DNA of 64,000 nucleotides, from contig CAZAIB010000011.1 of assembly GCA_964485095.1 (NCBI GenBank), positions 26,445 through 90,444 of the forward strand, read 5' to 3'. This document shows, piece by piece, positions 1 through 9,077 of the stretch. The translations under genes were made by a program, and so were the position numbers. The notes under the pieces are model-generated. The model had not been told where the DNA came from. It saw nothing but the letters and a program-made list of their open reading frames with translations, and did not search any database. Position 1 is the stretch's first letter. Every line of letters starts with the position of its first letter. This DNA is from CAYNWT01 sp964485095. GTDB lineage: Bacteria; Planctomycetota; Planctomycetia; Planctomycetales; Planctomycetaceae.

Positions 1-723
1 GGTGTGCCTACCTGGGAAAACGATCTCACGTACAAGCAGGACGTGTTTACGTTTTGCCGAGTCCGCTTTGATTCAACTTCTCGGTTCGGTTGGAGGACCG
101 ACTATCCGGACAGCGATTTGAATTTTTCGTTCCGGCTACAACAACTGACGTCTCTGAAGGTCGATCCGGATGGGGTCATTCACGATCTGACGGACCCCGA
201 AATTTTCAACTATCCATTCATCTACATGTGCGAACCCGGCGGCCTGATTCTCTCAGGGCAGGAAGAGGTTTGCCTCCGCCAGTACTTGCTGAATGGTGGG
301 TTCCTGATGGCCGACGACTTCTGGGGCAGTGATCAGTGGGATTCATTTGCGGAAGCGATCTACGGTGCGTTTCCTGATCGGAAAATTGTCGACCTTTCTA
401 TTGATCACCCGATTTTTCACACCGTCTACGACCTGCAAAAGAAACCGCAGGTTCCAAATGTTCAAACCGGAGAATACGGCCGTGGCATGGGGCCAGGCGG
501 CACCAACGTGAGTTGGGAGAACCGCCACGCTGGTTCCCGCGAAGTGCACTACCGGGGATTGTTTGACGACAACAACCGACTCATGGCCATCTTCTGCCAC
601 AACACGGACCTTGGCGATGGATGGGAACGTGAAGGCATGTACGAGTGGTTCTTCCACGAATACTCAGAAAAACAAGCCTACCCAATGGGCATCAACATCA
701 TCGTGTACGCCATGACCCACTGA
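1..723 (+). CDS. DUF4159 domain protein, 5' truncated
   Basis: Reads in frame from the left edge to a TGA at 721-723. A GTG at position 4 could start translation, but codon 1-3 is also open, so the gene probably begins outside the window. The visible 239 residues match my memory of the DUF4159 family: an early RFDS segment, a central GGFLMADDFWG segment and a C-terminal IYAMTH-like ending. In planctomycetes such proteins sit beside MoxR/vWA gene clusters, as here; an 87 bp gap separates it from the MoxR ATPase. The fold resembles a glutamine-amidotransferase-like flavodoxin fold, but no catalytic residues can be assigned. Exact function is unknown. Confidence 0.75.
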   Translation, partial: GVPTWENDLTYKQDVFTFCRVRFDSTSRFGWRTDYPDSDLNFSFRLQQLTSLKVDPDGVIHDLTDPEIFNYPFIYMCEPGGLILSGQEEVCLRQYLLNGGFLMADDFWGSDQWDSFAEAIYGAFPDRKIVDLSIDHPIFHTVYDLQKKPQVPNVQTGEYGRGMGPGGTNVSWENRHAGSREVHYRGLFDDNNRLMAIFCHNTDLGDGWEREGMYEWFFHEYSEKQAYPMGINIIVYAMTH

Positions 724-810
724 CCTCAGCTGAAAGACGAAGAGCAAGTCACTCTTCAACCTCTTTCACCCTTCGACCTCTTCAACTCTACCTCTCTGAA
801 TCACCTCAAT

Positions 811-1833
811 ATGACAACCACGGATACAACACCCAACGCACTGGAAACCGAACGTCGCGCCGTTGAGATGCTGAAAGAAAGCCGCGCGAAGATTGATGCC
901 GAACTCTCAAAGGTCATCATTGGCCAGAAGGATGTCATCGAGCAACTTCTGATTTCGCTGTTGGCCGGTAGCCACTGCCTCATCACCGGAGCGCCCGGGC
1001 TCGCGAAAACTCTGCTTGTAAATTCCATCGCAGAATTGTTCGACCTGAACTTCAATCGCATCCAGTTCACGCCTGACCTCATGCCGGCAGACATCACCGG
1101 TACGGAAATCCTTGAAGACGACGGCGACGGGCGTCGCAAGATGAGCTTCGTGCGTGGGCCGGTCTTTGCCAACGTGTTGCTGGCTGACGAAATCAACCGA
1201 ACACCGCCCAAGACACAGGCCGCGTTGTTGGAAGCGATGCAGGAACACCAGGTGACTGCCGCCGGCCAACGCTACAAGCTGGACGAACCATTCTTCGTCC
1301 TCGCCACGCAAAACCCGATTGAGATGGAAGGAACCTACCCGCTGCCCGAAGCGCAGTTGGACCGGTTCATGTTTAACGTTCTGATTGATTACCTGCCCGA
1401 AGACGATGAAGTCGCCGTCGTGGCCAGCACAACCGCTCAGCGGCCAGAACCGATTAACGCCTTGTTTTCAGCCGAAGACGTACTGACCTTCCAGGCCGTC
1501 GTTCGCGGCGTCCCTGTCGCTGAAGACGTGGTTCGCTACGCCGTCCGCATTGCGACCGCATCACGACCGGGACAGGAAGGCACCGCCGCCTGGGTCAACG
1601 ACTGGATTACATGGGGAGCTGGCTTGCGAGCCGCTCAGTTCATGGTTCTGGGAGCAAAAGCGCGAGTCCTGCTACATGGCCGAAGTCATGTCACTGCGGA
1701 CGACATCAAGTCGCTAGCACATCCGGTTCTACGACACCGTGTTCTGGTCAACTACCGAGCCGAAGCGGATGGCGTTTCCATTGAAGACGTCATCACGCGA
1801 CTGCTGGAAGACGTGAAGTATCCGATCAGCTAG
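811..1833 (+). CDS. MoxR-family AAA+ ATPase
   Basis: A 340-residue AAA+ ATPase of the MoxR class, about the usual family length. Walker A is GAPGLAKT at residues 60-67. Walker B is LLADEIN with D126 and E127, followed by the family signature NRTPPKTQAALLEAM. Sensor 1 is ATQNPIEMEGTYPLPEAQLDRF. MoxR ATPases act as chaperones that mature or insert metal ions into vWA partner proteins, usually encoded just downstream. Here the DUF58 and two vWA genes follow on the same strand. The start is the ATG at 811; there is no strong Shine-Dalgarno sequence, and the upstream 87 bp is pyrimidine rich. Confidence 0.95.
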   Translation: MTTTDTTPNALETERRAVEMLKESRAKIDAELSKVIIGQKDVIEQLLISLLAGSHCLITGAPGLAKTLLVNSIAELFDLNFNRIQFTPDLMPADITGTEILEDDGDGRRKMSFVRGPVFANVLLADEINRTPPKTQAALLEAMQEHQVTAAGQRYKLDEPFFVLATQNPIEMEGTYPLPEAQLDRFMFNVLIDYLPEDDEVAVVASTTAQRPEPINALFSAEDVLTFQAVVRGVPVAEDVVRYAVRIATASRPGQEGTAAWVNDWITWGAGLRAAQFMVLGAKARVLLHGRSHVTADDIKSLAHPVLRHRVLVNYRAEADGVSIEDVITRLLEDVKYPIS

Positions 1834-1885
1834 TTCTGCAACCACGAGTGCACTACACCAAGTCCCGCCAACCTAAAGCCTACCT

Positions 1886-2830
1886 TTGAGCACCGACACT
1901 CCGACAACTCCATCAACCAAATCCGCCAAGCGCGAATTGATTGATCCCGAAACACTGATGCGGATCAAGTCGCTTGAACTCCGCGCGAAGATTGTTGTGG
2001 AGGGGTTTCAGAACGGTTTGAACCGCAGCCCAAAGCACGGGTTCTCTGTTGAGTTCACTGAGTACCGTCAGTATTCGCCCGGCGACGATCCGCGGTATCT
2101 CGATTGGAAGCTATTCGCGCGGTCTGACCGGCATTACATCAAGCTGTTTGAGGATGAAACGAATCTGCGTTGCCATTTGCTTGTCGATTTAAGCAAGTCG
2201 ATGGACTTCGGATCCGGCACATATTCCAAAGCGGACTACGCTCGAACGCTGGCGGCGACGTTGTCGTTCTTCCTGTCGAACCAGCGCGACGCGACCGGCT
2301 TGTTGACGTTTGACGAATCGGTTCGCGAATACATTCCGGCTCGATTCCGCCCCGGTCATCTAAGACGAATCATGGTCGCACTGGAACGCAAACCGGACGG
2401 TCGTTCCACCAACCTGCAGCATCCGTTGGGTCAGGCTGCTGAACGATTAAACAAACGCGGCATGGTGGTTTTGATTTCCGACCTCCTCGCGCCGCTGGAT
2501 CAGTTCGCTGATCACCTGACGTTTCTCAGAACGCGCGGACATGAAGTGGTTGTCTTTCAGGTGCTGGATCTGGAAGAACTGGACTTCCCGTTTGACAAAC
2601 CGGCGTTGTTTGAGGATGTCGAATCCGGCCAGGAAATCTACGTCGATCCTGAATCGGTTCGCGAAAGCTACATGGAAAAACTCCAGGCTCACCTGGACCA
2701 GATTGACACGACATGCAGTCGGCTGGGCATTCCGTTTCGGCGTATCTCCACAGCTGATCCGCTGGAACACGTGCTGGGCGAATTCTTACGTCAGCGCATG
2801 TCGAACAAAGCCAGAGGAGGGTCCAGATAA
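1886..2830 (+). CDS. DUF58 / vWA-like protein of the MoxR cluster
   Basis: A 314-residue soluble DUF58 protein. The family core SPGDDPRYLDWKLFARS is present, followed by a vWA-type metal site DLSKS (D101, S103, S105). DUF58 proteins are the standard genetic partners of MoxR ATPases. The start shown is TTG at 1886, the first possible start after the MoxR stop; it has no clear ribosome binding site, so an ATG farther in (MRIKSLEL) is an alternative. The stop codon TAA overlaps the ATG of the next gene (TAATG at 2828-2832), which suggests translational coupling. Confidence 0.9.
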   Translation: MSTDTPTTPSTKSAKRELIDPETLMRIKSLELRAKIVVEGFQNGLNRSPKHGFSVEFTEYRQYSPGDDPRYLDWKLFARSDRHYIKLFEDETNLRCHLLVDLSKSMDFGSGTYSKADYARTLAATLSFFLSNQRDATGLLTFDESVREYIPARFRPGHLRRIMVALERKPDGRSTNLQHPLGQAAERLNKRGMVVLISDLLAPLDQFADHLTFLRTRGHEVVVFQVLDLEELDFPFDKPALFEDVESGQEIYVDPESVRESYMEKLQAHLDQIDTTCSRLGIPFRRISTADPLEHVLGEFLRQRMSNKARGGSR

Positions 2831-4968
2831 TGGGGTTCCTCTCAGGCTGGTTCATCGCTGGCATCGCCGCGGTTGCCGCACCGATTTTGTTCCACATGAT
2901 TCGGCGGACACCAAGCGGCAAAGTGCCGTTTAGCACGCTCATGTTCCTGCAGCCATCGCCGCCTCGCATCACCAAGCGCAGCCGCATTGATCAGTGGCCG
3001 TTACTGCTGCTTCGAGCCCTCGCGCTGACGCTGCTGGCGCTGGCATTCGCCAGACCGTTCCTGCGTTCCGTCGAAACCAACGTCACTGAAGCTGCACAGG
3101 AAAGGCAAATTGCCGTGCTACTGGACCGCAGCGCCAGCATGCAACGGGCCGGGTTGTGGGAAGACGCTCAGGTCCGTGTGGTCGATGCGTTCGCGGCAGC
3201 GACCGACGCCGATCAAATGGCGCTTTACGCGTTCGACAATCGCACAGAAGCCATCATGACTTTCCAGGAATGGAAAGAACTGGAACCATCGGCTCGTCGC
3301 GATGTTCTGGTCCAACGACTTGAGAAGATCACACCAGGCTGGGGTTCAACCAACCTGGGAGCAGCCCTGGTTCTTGCGGCGGACGATATTGAATCGCTGG
3401 AAATGGAAGGCGACGACAAGTCAGAAACCAAAGCAACCAGCACGGTTCTGTTGATCTCTGACATCCAGCAGGGCAGCGCGATTGAGTCGTTGCAAAATTA
3501 CGAATGGCCGGACACGATTGAACTCGCCGTCCAACAGGTTGCCACAGCAGGAACCACAAACGCCGGCCTGGAACTCATGGCTCAGTCGGACGTCGATGTC
3601 GATCTGGTTCGAGTCCGCGTCAGCAACGCTCCGGATTCAGATTCGGAGGAGTTCACAATCAAGTGGACGGACAACGACGGCAAGTCACTGAAGGAACCCC
3701 GACCAGTTTACGTCGCGCCAGGGCGCAGCCGTATTGTATCGTTCGAGCCGCCTACGGGTATCGGTTCGTCACAACTGGTGCTTGCCGGCGACGCGCACGA
3801 GTTCGACAACAAGCTTTATCTGGATCGGCTGGACGCTGCTGAATTGTCGGTTCTGTATTTGGGCAAGGAAGAAGAAAACGACCCCGAATCGTTGCGGTTC
3901 TATCTAACCCGCGCGTTTCCGGAGACGCCGTCGCGAACGGTTCGCATGATCCCGCCGCAGATCAACGACGTCGATACGCCAATCGATCCAACCATTTCGA
4001 TGGTGGTTGTTGCGAACCAGGTTGAAGGCAAACGCCTGCCGGAACTTCGCAAGTACATGCAGGACGGCGGTACCGTGCTGTACGTCGCCAAGACTGTCGA
4101 TGGTGTCGCCACAGTCGCGCCGCTGCTAAGCGACGATCAGGAATTCGCGGCTGTCGAAGCCGATACCAAAGAGTACACACTGGTCGAACAGATCGACTAC
4201 AAGCACCCCGTGTTCGCTCCGTTCGCGGACGCTCAGTTTGCCGATTTCACTCGCATTCATTTTTGGAAACACCGCACGCTGCCAACCGCCGCACTGGGTG
4301 AGGCTCGCATTCTGGCCCGCTTCGACGACGGCGACCCCGCCATCATTGAAAAGTCACTCGGTCGCGGCCGACTGCTGGTCTTCGCGGTGGGCTGGCAACC
4401 ATCAGATAGCCAGTTGGCTTTGTCCACAAAGTTTGTTCCGCTCATGAATGGAATTCTGGAACAAGCCGAGAGCGGTCCCATGTCGTTGCCCCGTATGCAA
4501 ATCGGCGACGAACTCAGGCTCGAACCGTTCCGGTCGCCCGGACAAACCAAACGGTTCGCGGTCACCAAACCGGGCGGCGACGTTGTCGAACTGAAAGACG
4601 ACGACCAGCTATTCACGGAAACATCGGACCCCGGCGTGTACGAACTCGACACCGGCGACGGTTCGGCTCGATTTGCAGTGAATGTCAATCCTGACGAAAC
4701 CGATACTAGTGTGATGCCGCTTGAACAGCTGGAAAGCCTCGGCGTCAAAATGATGGATATCAACCAGTCCGATCCTGCTAACATCGCGGCGGCCGAAGCC
4801 CGAGAGCGGCAGCTAAAGATTCAGGAACTGGAAAAACAGCAAAAGCTTTGGCGCTGGCTGGTAGTTGCCGCCATTGCCCTTCTGTTTATCGAAACATGGC
4901 TGGCGGGCCGCATTGCTTCAAAACAATCAACCAGCGAAGCGACTTCGCTGCAAGGAGGAACCGCATGA
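2830..4968 (+). CDS. BatA-domain vWA membrane protein
   Basis: A 712-residue membrane protein. Residues 1-75 form the BatA (N-terminal aerotolerance) module: a first hydrophobic helix, the PFSTLMFL segment, then a second helix ending at FARPFL. A vWA domain follows with a MIDAS-type motif DRSAS (D99, S101, S103). The central part, around residues 330-560, looks like the glutamine-amidotransferase-like insert seen in this family. A last membrane helix lies at about 674-693. It is expected in the cytoplasmic membrane with the vWA part outside. It overlaps DUF58 upstream and the DUF4175-like gene downstream (ATGA), so it belongs to the MoxR operon. Confidence 0.9.
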   Translation: MGFLSGWFIAGIAAVAAPILFHMIRRTPSGKVPFSTLMFLQPSPPRITKRSRIDQWPLLLLRALALTLLALAFARPFLRSVETNVTEAAQERQIAVLLDRSASMQRAGLWEDAQVRVVDAFAAATDADQMALYAFDNRTEAIMTFQEWKELEPSARRDVLVQRLEKITPGWGSTNLGAALVLAADDIESLEMEGDDKSETKATSTVLLISDIQQGSAIESLQNYEWPDTIELAVQQVATAGTTNAGLELMAQSDVDVDLVRVRVSNAPDSDSEEFTIKWTDNDGKSLKEPRPVYVAPGRSRIVSFEPPTGIGSSQLVLAGDAHEFDNKLYLDRLDAAELSVLYLGKEEENDPESLRFYLTRAFPETPSRTVRMIPPQINDVDTPIDPTISMVVVANQVEGKRLPELRKYMQDGGTVLYVAKTVDGVATVAPLLSDDQEFAAVEADTKEYTLVEQIDYKHPVFAPFADAQFADFTRIHFWKHRTLPTAALGEARILARFDDGDPAIIEKSLGRGRLLVFAVGWQPSDSQLALSTKFVPLMNGILEQAESGPMSLPRMQIGDELRLEPFRSPGQTKRFAVTKPGGDVVELKDDDQLFTETSDPGVYELDTGDGSARFAVNVNPDETDTSVMPLEQLESLGVKMMDINQSDPANIAAAEARERQLKIQELEKQQKLWRWLVVAAIALLFIETWLAGRIASKQSTSEATSLQGGTA

Positions 4969-7900
4969 CTCAGCAACGACTACTTCGAGCTGTTGATCAG
5001 GTTGGCGACCGCGTACTCCGTCTCCGCGCTTGGCGCTGGAGAACCGCTTGTTGGTTCGGACTGGCGATACTGGCCTGTGTTCTCATCGCGGCCAGGCGAT
5101 GGTTTGGAGCCGACATCAGCAGCAACATGATTATCGGCGTGCTTGCAGGCGGTGTGCTTCTCTCGTTCATCTTTCAGGCATTCACACTCCGTCGCCAGCC
5201 GTCCCTCGAGACCGCTCGGCAAATCGAATCCACGCACCCCGGCCTCAACGACGCGTTACTAGCCGCGATGGAACAACAGCCCGAAGAACCGGGCGGCCAA
5301 CTGCGGTATCTGCAGACGCGCGTTATCGACAAGGCTGTTTCACACAGCACGTATAGTTCGTGGCAGGACGTGGTTCCCAACGGACGTCTGAAAGGGTGGA
5401 TGCTGGCTGGCATTACCAGTCTGGTTCTGTTTTTGACATGCACCATCTTCGCGTTCGAACGTCCGGCCAACGCACTACTGGGACCGCCAGCGCCGGTTCC
5501 AGTGAAGACCGCCGACGGAACCATCTACGGCATCATCGTCGAACCCGGCGACACGGAACTCGAACGCGGAACCAGTCTGCTGGTTATGGCCCGGTTCGAA
5601 GGCCAGCTTCCTTCCGAAGCCAATCTGGACTTGAAGACCGGCGAAGGCGACACGCAGCGATTCCAAATGGCTCCCGGCGTCGACAGCAATTTGTTCCTCG
5701 CACGAGTTCCATCTATCTCTGACAGTGGTACTTACCAAATCCAATACGACGACGAACTGACGCCGGAATTCAAAGTCAGCGTTTTCACTGTGCCCGCTCT
5801 TGAACAGGCCGACGCCCACATCACATATCCGAACTACACCAATATCGAGAAGAAAATTGTCCAGGACACACGCCGAGTCAGCGTGGTCCAGGGCTCGACT
5901 GTGCAGTGGCTGTTCCGCCTGAACAAAGACGTCGCCTCCGCAGAACTCCGTGCAGAAGACGGAACCGTCACACAGCTTGCTGCCATCGACGGCGCCGCTG
6001 TCCAGGGCGCGACGTTGAAGGCCAACAAGTCTCAGAAGTTTACGCTGCACCTGAAAGATGCGGACGGACGCGAAAATAAGTTCCCACCAGACATCAGGAT
6101 GTCTGTGGTTGAGAATCGACGTCCGGATCTCAAACTGGCGTTCCCGGGCAAAGACCGCCCTGTCTCGCCGCTTGAAGAAATGATGGTCGAAGCCAAAGTC
6201 TCAGACGACTACGGCCTCGATAGCTTTGGCGTGATTTACTCACTGGTTGGTCAGGACGAACAAACCGTCAAGCTTGGCGAAGCGGCCGAACCAAAAATTA
6301 AGCACACGGCTACCCACGAGATTTCGTTGGAACAACTCAAGGCAGAACCAGACCAGCTGGTCTCGTACTACTTCTTCGCAGACGATCGCGGTCCCGACGG
6401 TGCAGTCCGCCGCACACTTAGCGATATGTACTTCGCGGAAGTCCGTCAGTTCGAACAGATTTTCCGCCAGGGCCAACAGCAAGCTGGTGGCGGTCAACAG
6501 CAACAGCGCCAGCAGGATCAACAGGGACAACAGCAGGGCCAACAAGGACAGCAAGCTCAGAAGCTCGGACAAGTCGGGCAGTTGCAAAAGCAAATCATGA
6601 CCGCCACCTGGAACCTCGCGCGGCGGCCCAGCCTGGACATGGCTGAAGCCGAAGGTCTGACTAAGGCCAAAGCCGACGCCACGGTTCTCTCAGATTCACA
6701 GGAAACGGCGCGGCAGCAGGTTCAGGAACTCGCGGGCGAAATGGAAGACCCGGACATGCAGGCTATCGCGGCCGACCTGGACCGCGACATGGCTTCCGCT
6801 GTCGAAAAACTAAACGCCTTCGAAGACACGCCGACCCCCGAAACGTTGAAAGACGCGCTCCAAATGGAACAGCGTGCGTATCAGCGTTTGCTGCAACTGC
6901 GAGCCAAAGAATTCGACGTTCAACGTCAGCAACAGCAGCAGCAACAACAGGGCCAGCAAGGACAGCAGGGCAACAACCGACAACAGCAGCAGCTGAATCA
7001 GTTGGAACTCGACAACAAACAAAACCGCTACGAACAGCAGTCGCAGGCTCAGCAACAACAGGAGCAGCAAGCGACCGTCGATCAGGAACAGCTGCGGACG
7101 CTGAACCGACTTCGCGAACTGGCTCGTCGACAGGAAGCGATCAACGAGAAGCTCAAGCAACTGGAAAGCGAACTGCGACAGGCAAAGTCTGAAGAAGAAC
7201 GCGAAGAGATCGAACGCCAACTCAAGCGGCTCCGCGACGAACAGCAACAAATGTTGCGCGATATCGATGAGACCGCTGAGGACATTGATCAGCAGCAGGA
7301 GAATCTGGATCAGTCCGCCGAGATGCAACAGCAGGCTCAGCAGGCTCGAGAGAATGCACTTAAGACTTCCGAAGCGCTCAAGGAAAACCAACTCTCTCGC
7401 GCCATCAGCGAAGGTACTCGCACGGAGCGGGAACTCAAAGAACTGCGAGACGACTTCCGCAAAGAAACGGCGAGCGAGTTCGAAGATGTGATGCGACAAA
7501 TGCGTCAGGAAGCTCGCGATGTCGAACAGCAACAGAAGGACATCGGCAAGCAACTTGCCGACAACCAGGACAGCAAATCGCTGCGGTATGCCGAACAGCG
7601 AAAAGAACTGGAAGAAAAACTGCAGCAACAGGCTGAACGAGTTGAAGACCTGTCCGAAACAATGCGTGAGATTGTGAAGCAGTCGGAAGATACCGAACCG
7701 CTTCTCGCTCGCACGTTGTACGATGCGGCTCGCGAACTGAAAGACAAACCGCCTGAGAAGGATCTCGAGGCAGAGAAGTTTCTTGTGAGCCGCGGGTTCA
7801 TGGATCAGGCTCGCGAAGCAGACAAAGAAGCACTCAAAGGTATCGAGAAGCTTCGTGAGGGAATCGAAAAGTCGGCCGATACGGTTCTTGGCAACGAACT

Positions 7901-9077
7901 GGATGGACTCCGTCGAGCCCAACAGGAAATGGATCGTCTTCGCGATCAGCTTGGCGACGAACTCGCCCGCAACGATCCAAATCAGGCAAGAGATCAGGAA
8001 GGAAACCGCGAACGCAACGGCCAACGCGGACAACAAAATCGACAAGACGGCGAACGTCAGCAACGTGATGGCGAACCGCGTGACGGGGAGCCTCGTGACG
8101 ATGAGCAAAACGGTCGTCAGGGCGAACGTCAGAGGCGTGAAGGCCAGCAGCAACGTGGTGACCGTGAAGGCCAGCAACGCGAAGGCCAACAAAGGAACGG
8201 CCGACAGCAAGACCGTGAAGGACAACGCGAGGGCCAACAGCCTGGTCAGGGCCAGGGTCAGGACCGCGAGCAACAACCTCGCGAAGGAGAACCACGCGAG
8301 GGGCAGCAGCAAGGACAGCAACCGGGCCAGGGCCAAAACGGCCAGCGGCAGCAGGGCGAACAACAAGAAGGCCAACAACGTGAGGGGCAACCTCGCGAAG
8401 GTCAGCAACAACAGGAAGGCCAGCAAAACGGTCGCGGCCAGCAGCAGGGCCAGGGAGGCCGGGGTCAACGACAAGATGGTGAACCGCGCGAGGGTCAACA
8501 ACGTGAAGGTCAACGGGAACCTCGTGATGGTGAACCACGCGAGGGTGAACCGCGTGACGGCGAACCGCGTGACGGCGAACCGCGAGAAGGACAGCAGCGC
8601 GGCCAGCGAGACGGTCAGCAGCGACGTGGTGGGCTCCGCAATATCGGCCGCGAAACAAACGGCGGTGGTGGCGGCGGTCAACCACAGTACGCTCCACTAA
8701 CGGGCGACGAGTACCGTGACTGGACCGATCGATTGCGTGACGTTGAAGAGATGCTGGACGACCCGGAACTACGGGCCGACGTGGCTCGAGTTCGTGACCG
8801 AGCCCGCGGAGTTCGCGTGGACCTGAAACGACATTCGAAAAAACCGCAGTGGGACCTCGTTCGAAAAGACATCCTTCAGCCAATGGTCGAACTCCAGCAA
8901 CGGATCGACGAAGAAATCGCCAAACGTGAATCCAAAGACTCACTGGTTCCGATCGACCGCGATCCGGTTCCAAATCGATACGCAGAAATGGTGCGACGGT
9001 ACTACGAACAACTGGGAAGCACGGAAGGCCGCCAGCAGAAGCCGCCACGAAGATCAAAAGCGAAGGCAGGCGAATGA
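4965..9077 (+). CDS. DUF4175-like membrane protein with long coiled coil and Gln/Arg/Glu/Gly repeats
   Basis: A 1370-residue protein. The start is ATG 4965, chosen for a strong AAGGAGGAA ribosome site and the ATGA overlap with the gene before; a longer in-frame extension upstream is an overlap artefact. Three membrane helices lie at about residues 26-45, 51-70 and 145-166. A periplasmic beta-rich part follows. Then come two Gln-rich runs (about 501-542 and 654-706), a long charged coiled coil (about 706-1000), a polyampholyte of EGQQR and DGEPR-like units (about 1006-1232), and a helical C-terminal domain ending with RRYYEQLG. The layout matches large DUF4175-like proteins of MoxR/vWA clusters in planctomycetes. 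Role unknown; a scaffold at the envelope is an inference. Confidence 0.85.
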   Translation: MTQQRLLRAVDQVGDRVLRLRAWRWRTACWFGLAILACVLIAARRWFGADISSNMIIGVLAGGVLLSFIFQAFTLRRQPSLETARQIESTHPGLNDALLAAMEQQPEEPGGQLRYLQTRVIDKAVSHSTYSSWQDVVPNGRLKGWMLAGITSLVLFLTCTIFAFERPANALLGPPAPVPVKTADGTIYGIIVEPGDTELERGTSLLVMARFEGQLPSEANLDLKTGEGDTQRFQMAPGVDSNLFLARVPSISDSGTYQIQYDDELTPEFKVSVFTVPALEQADAHITYPNYTNIEKKIVQDTRRVSVVQGSTVQWLFRLNKDVASAELRAEDGTVTQLAAIDGAAVQGATLKANKSQKFTLHLKDADGRENKFPPDIRMSVVENRRPDLKLAFPGKDRPVSPLEEMMVEAKVSDDYGLDSFGVIYSLVGQDEQTVKLGEAAEPKIKHTATHEISLEQLKAEPDQLVSYYFFADDRGPDGAVRRTLSDMYFAEVRQFEQIFRQGQQQAGGGQQQQRQQDQQGQQQGQQGQQAQKLGQVGQLQKQIMTATWNLARRPSLDMAEAEGLTKAKADATVLSDSQETARQQVQELAGEMEDPDMQAIAADLDRDMASAVEKLNAFEDTPTPETLKDALQMEQRAYQRLLQLRAKEFDVQRQQQQQQQQGQQGQQGNNRQQQQLNQLELDNKQNRYEQQSQAQQQQEQQATVDQEQLRTLNRLRELARRQEAINEKLKQLESELRQAKSEEEREEIERQLKRLRDEQQQMLRDIDETAEDIDQQQENLDQSAEMQQQAQQARENALKTSEALKENQLSRAISEGTRTERELKELRDDFRKETASEFEDVMRQMRQEARDVEQQQKDIGKQLADNQDSKSLRYAEQRKELEEKLQQQAERVEDLSETMREIVKQSEDTEPLLARTLYDAARELKDKPPEKDLEAEKFLVSRGFMDQAREADKEALKGIEKLREGIEKSADTVLGNELDGLRRAQQEMDRLRDQLGDELARNDPNQARDQEGNRERNGQRGQQNRQDGERQQRDGEPRDGEPRDDEQNGRQGERQRREGQQQRGDREGQQREGQQRNGRQQDREGQREGQQPGQGQGQDREQQPREGEPREGQQQGQQPGQGQNGQRQQGEQQEGQQREGQPREGQQQQEGQQNGRGQQQGQGGRGQRQDGEPREGQQREGQREPRDGEPREGEPRDGEPRDGEPREGQQRGQRDGQQRRGGLRNIGRETNGGGGGGQPQYAPLTGDEYRDWTDRLRDVEEMLDDPELRADVARVRDRARGVRVDLKRHSKKPQWDLVRKDILQPMVELQQRIDEEIAKRESKDSLVPIDRDPVPNRYAEMVRRYYEQLGSTEGRQQKPPRRSKAKAGE
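7981..8625 (+). repeat. Low-complexity repeat tract coding for QREG/DGEPR units
   Basis: Inside the DUF4175-like gene. The DNA is built of degenerate units of about 15 bases that encode EGQQR, EGQPR, DGEPR and GQGQ variants. T is scarce on the coding strand, so stop codons are rare in the other frames and long spurious reading frames appear on both strands. The units are unequal, which fits slippage and unequal recombination. Confidence 0.9.

Noticed and set aside
7981..8625. Tandem repeats considered as a CRISPR array
   Set aside because: Units are about 15 bases, degenerate, without unique spacers, and they are in frame in a coding gene.
6810..8681. A 623-residue open frame on the minus strand inside the DUF4175-like gene
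   Set aside because: It mirrors the Gln/Arg/Glu-rich coding tract, where T-poor repeats leave few stops. The product is an implausible run of Leu, Ala, Phe and Ser, and the plus-strand gene is well supported by overlaps and ribosome site.
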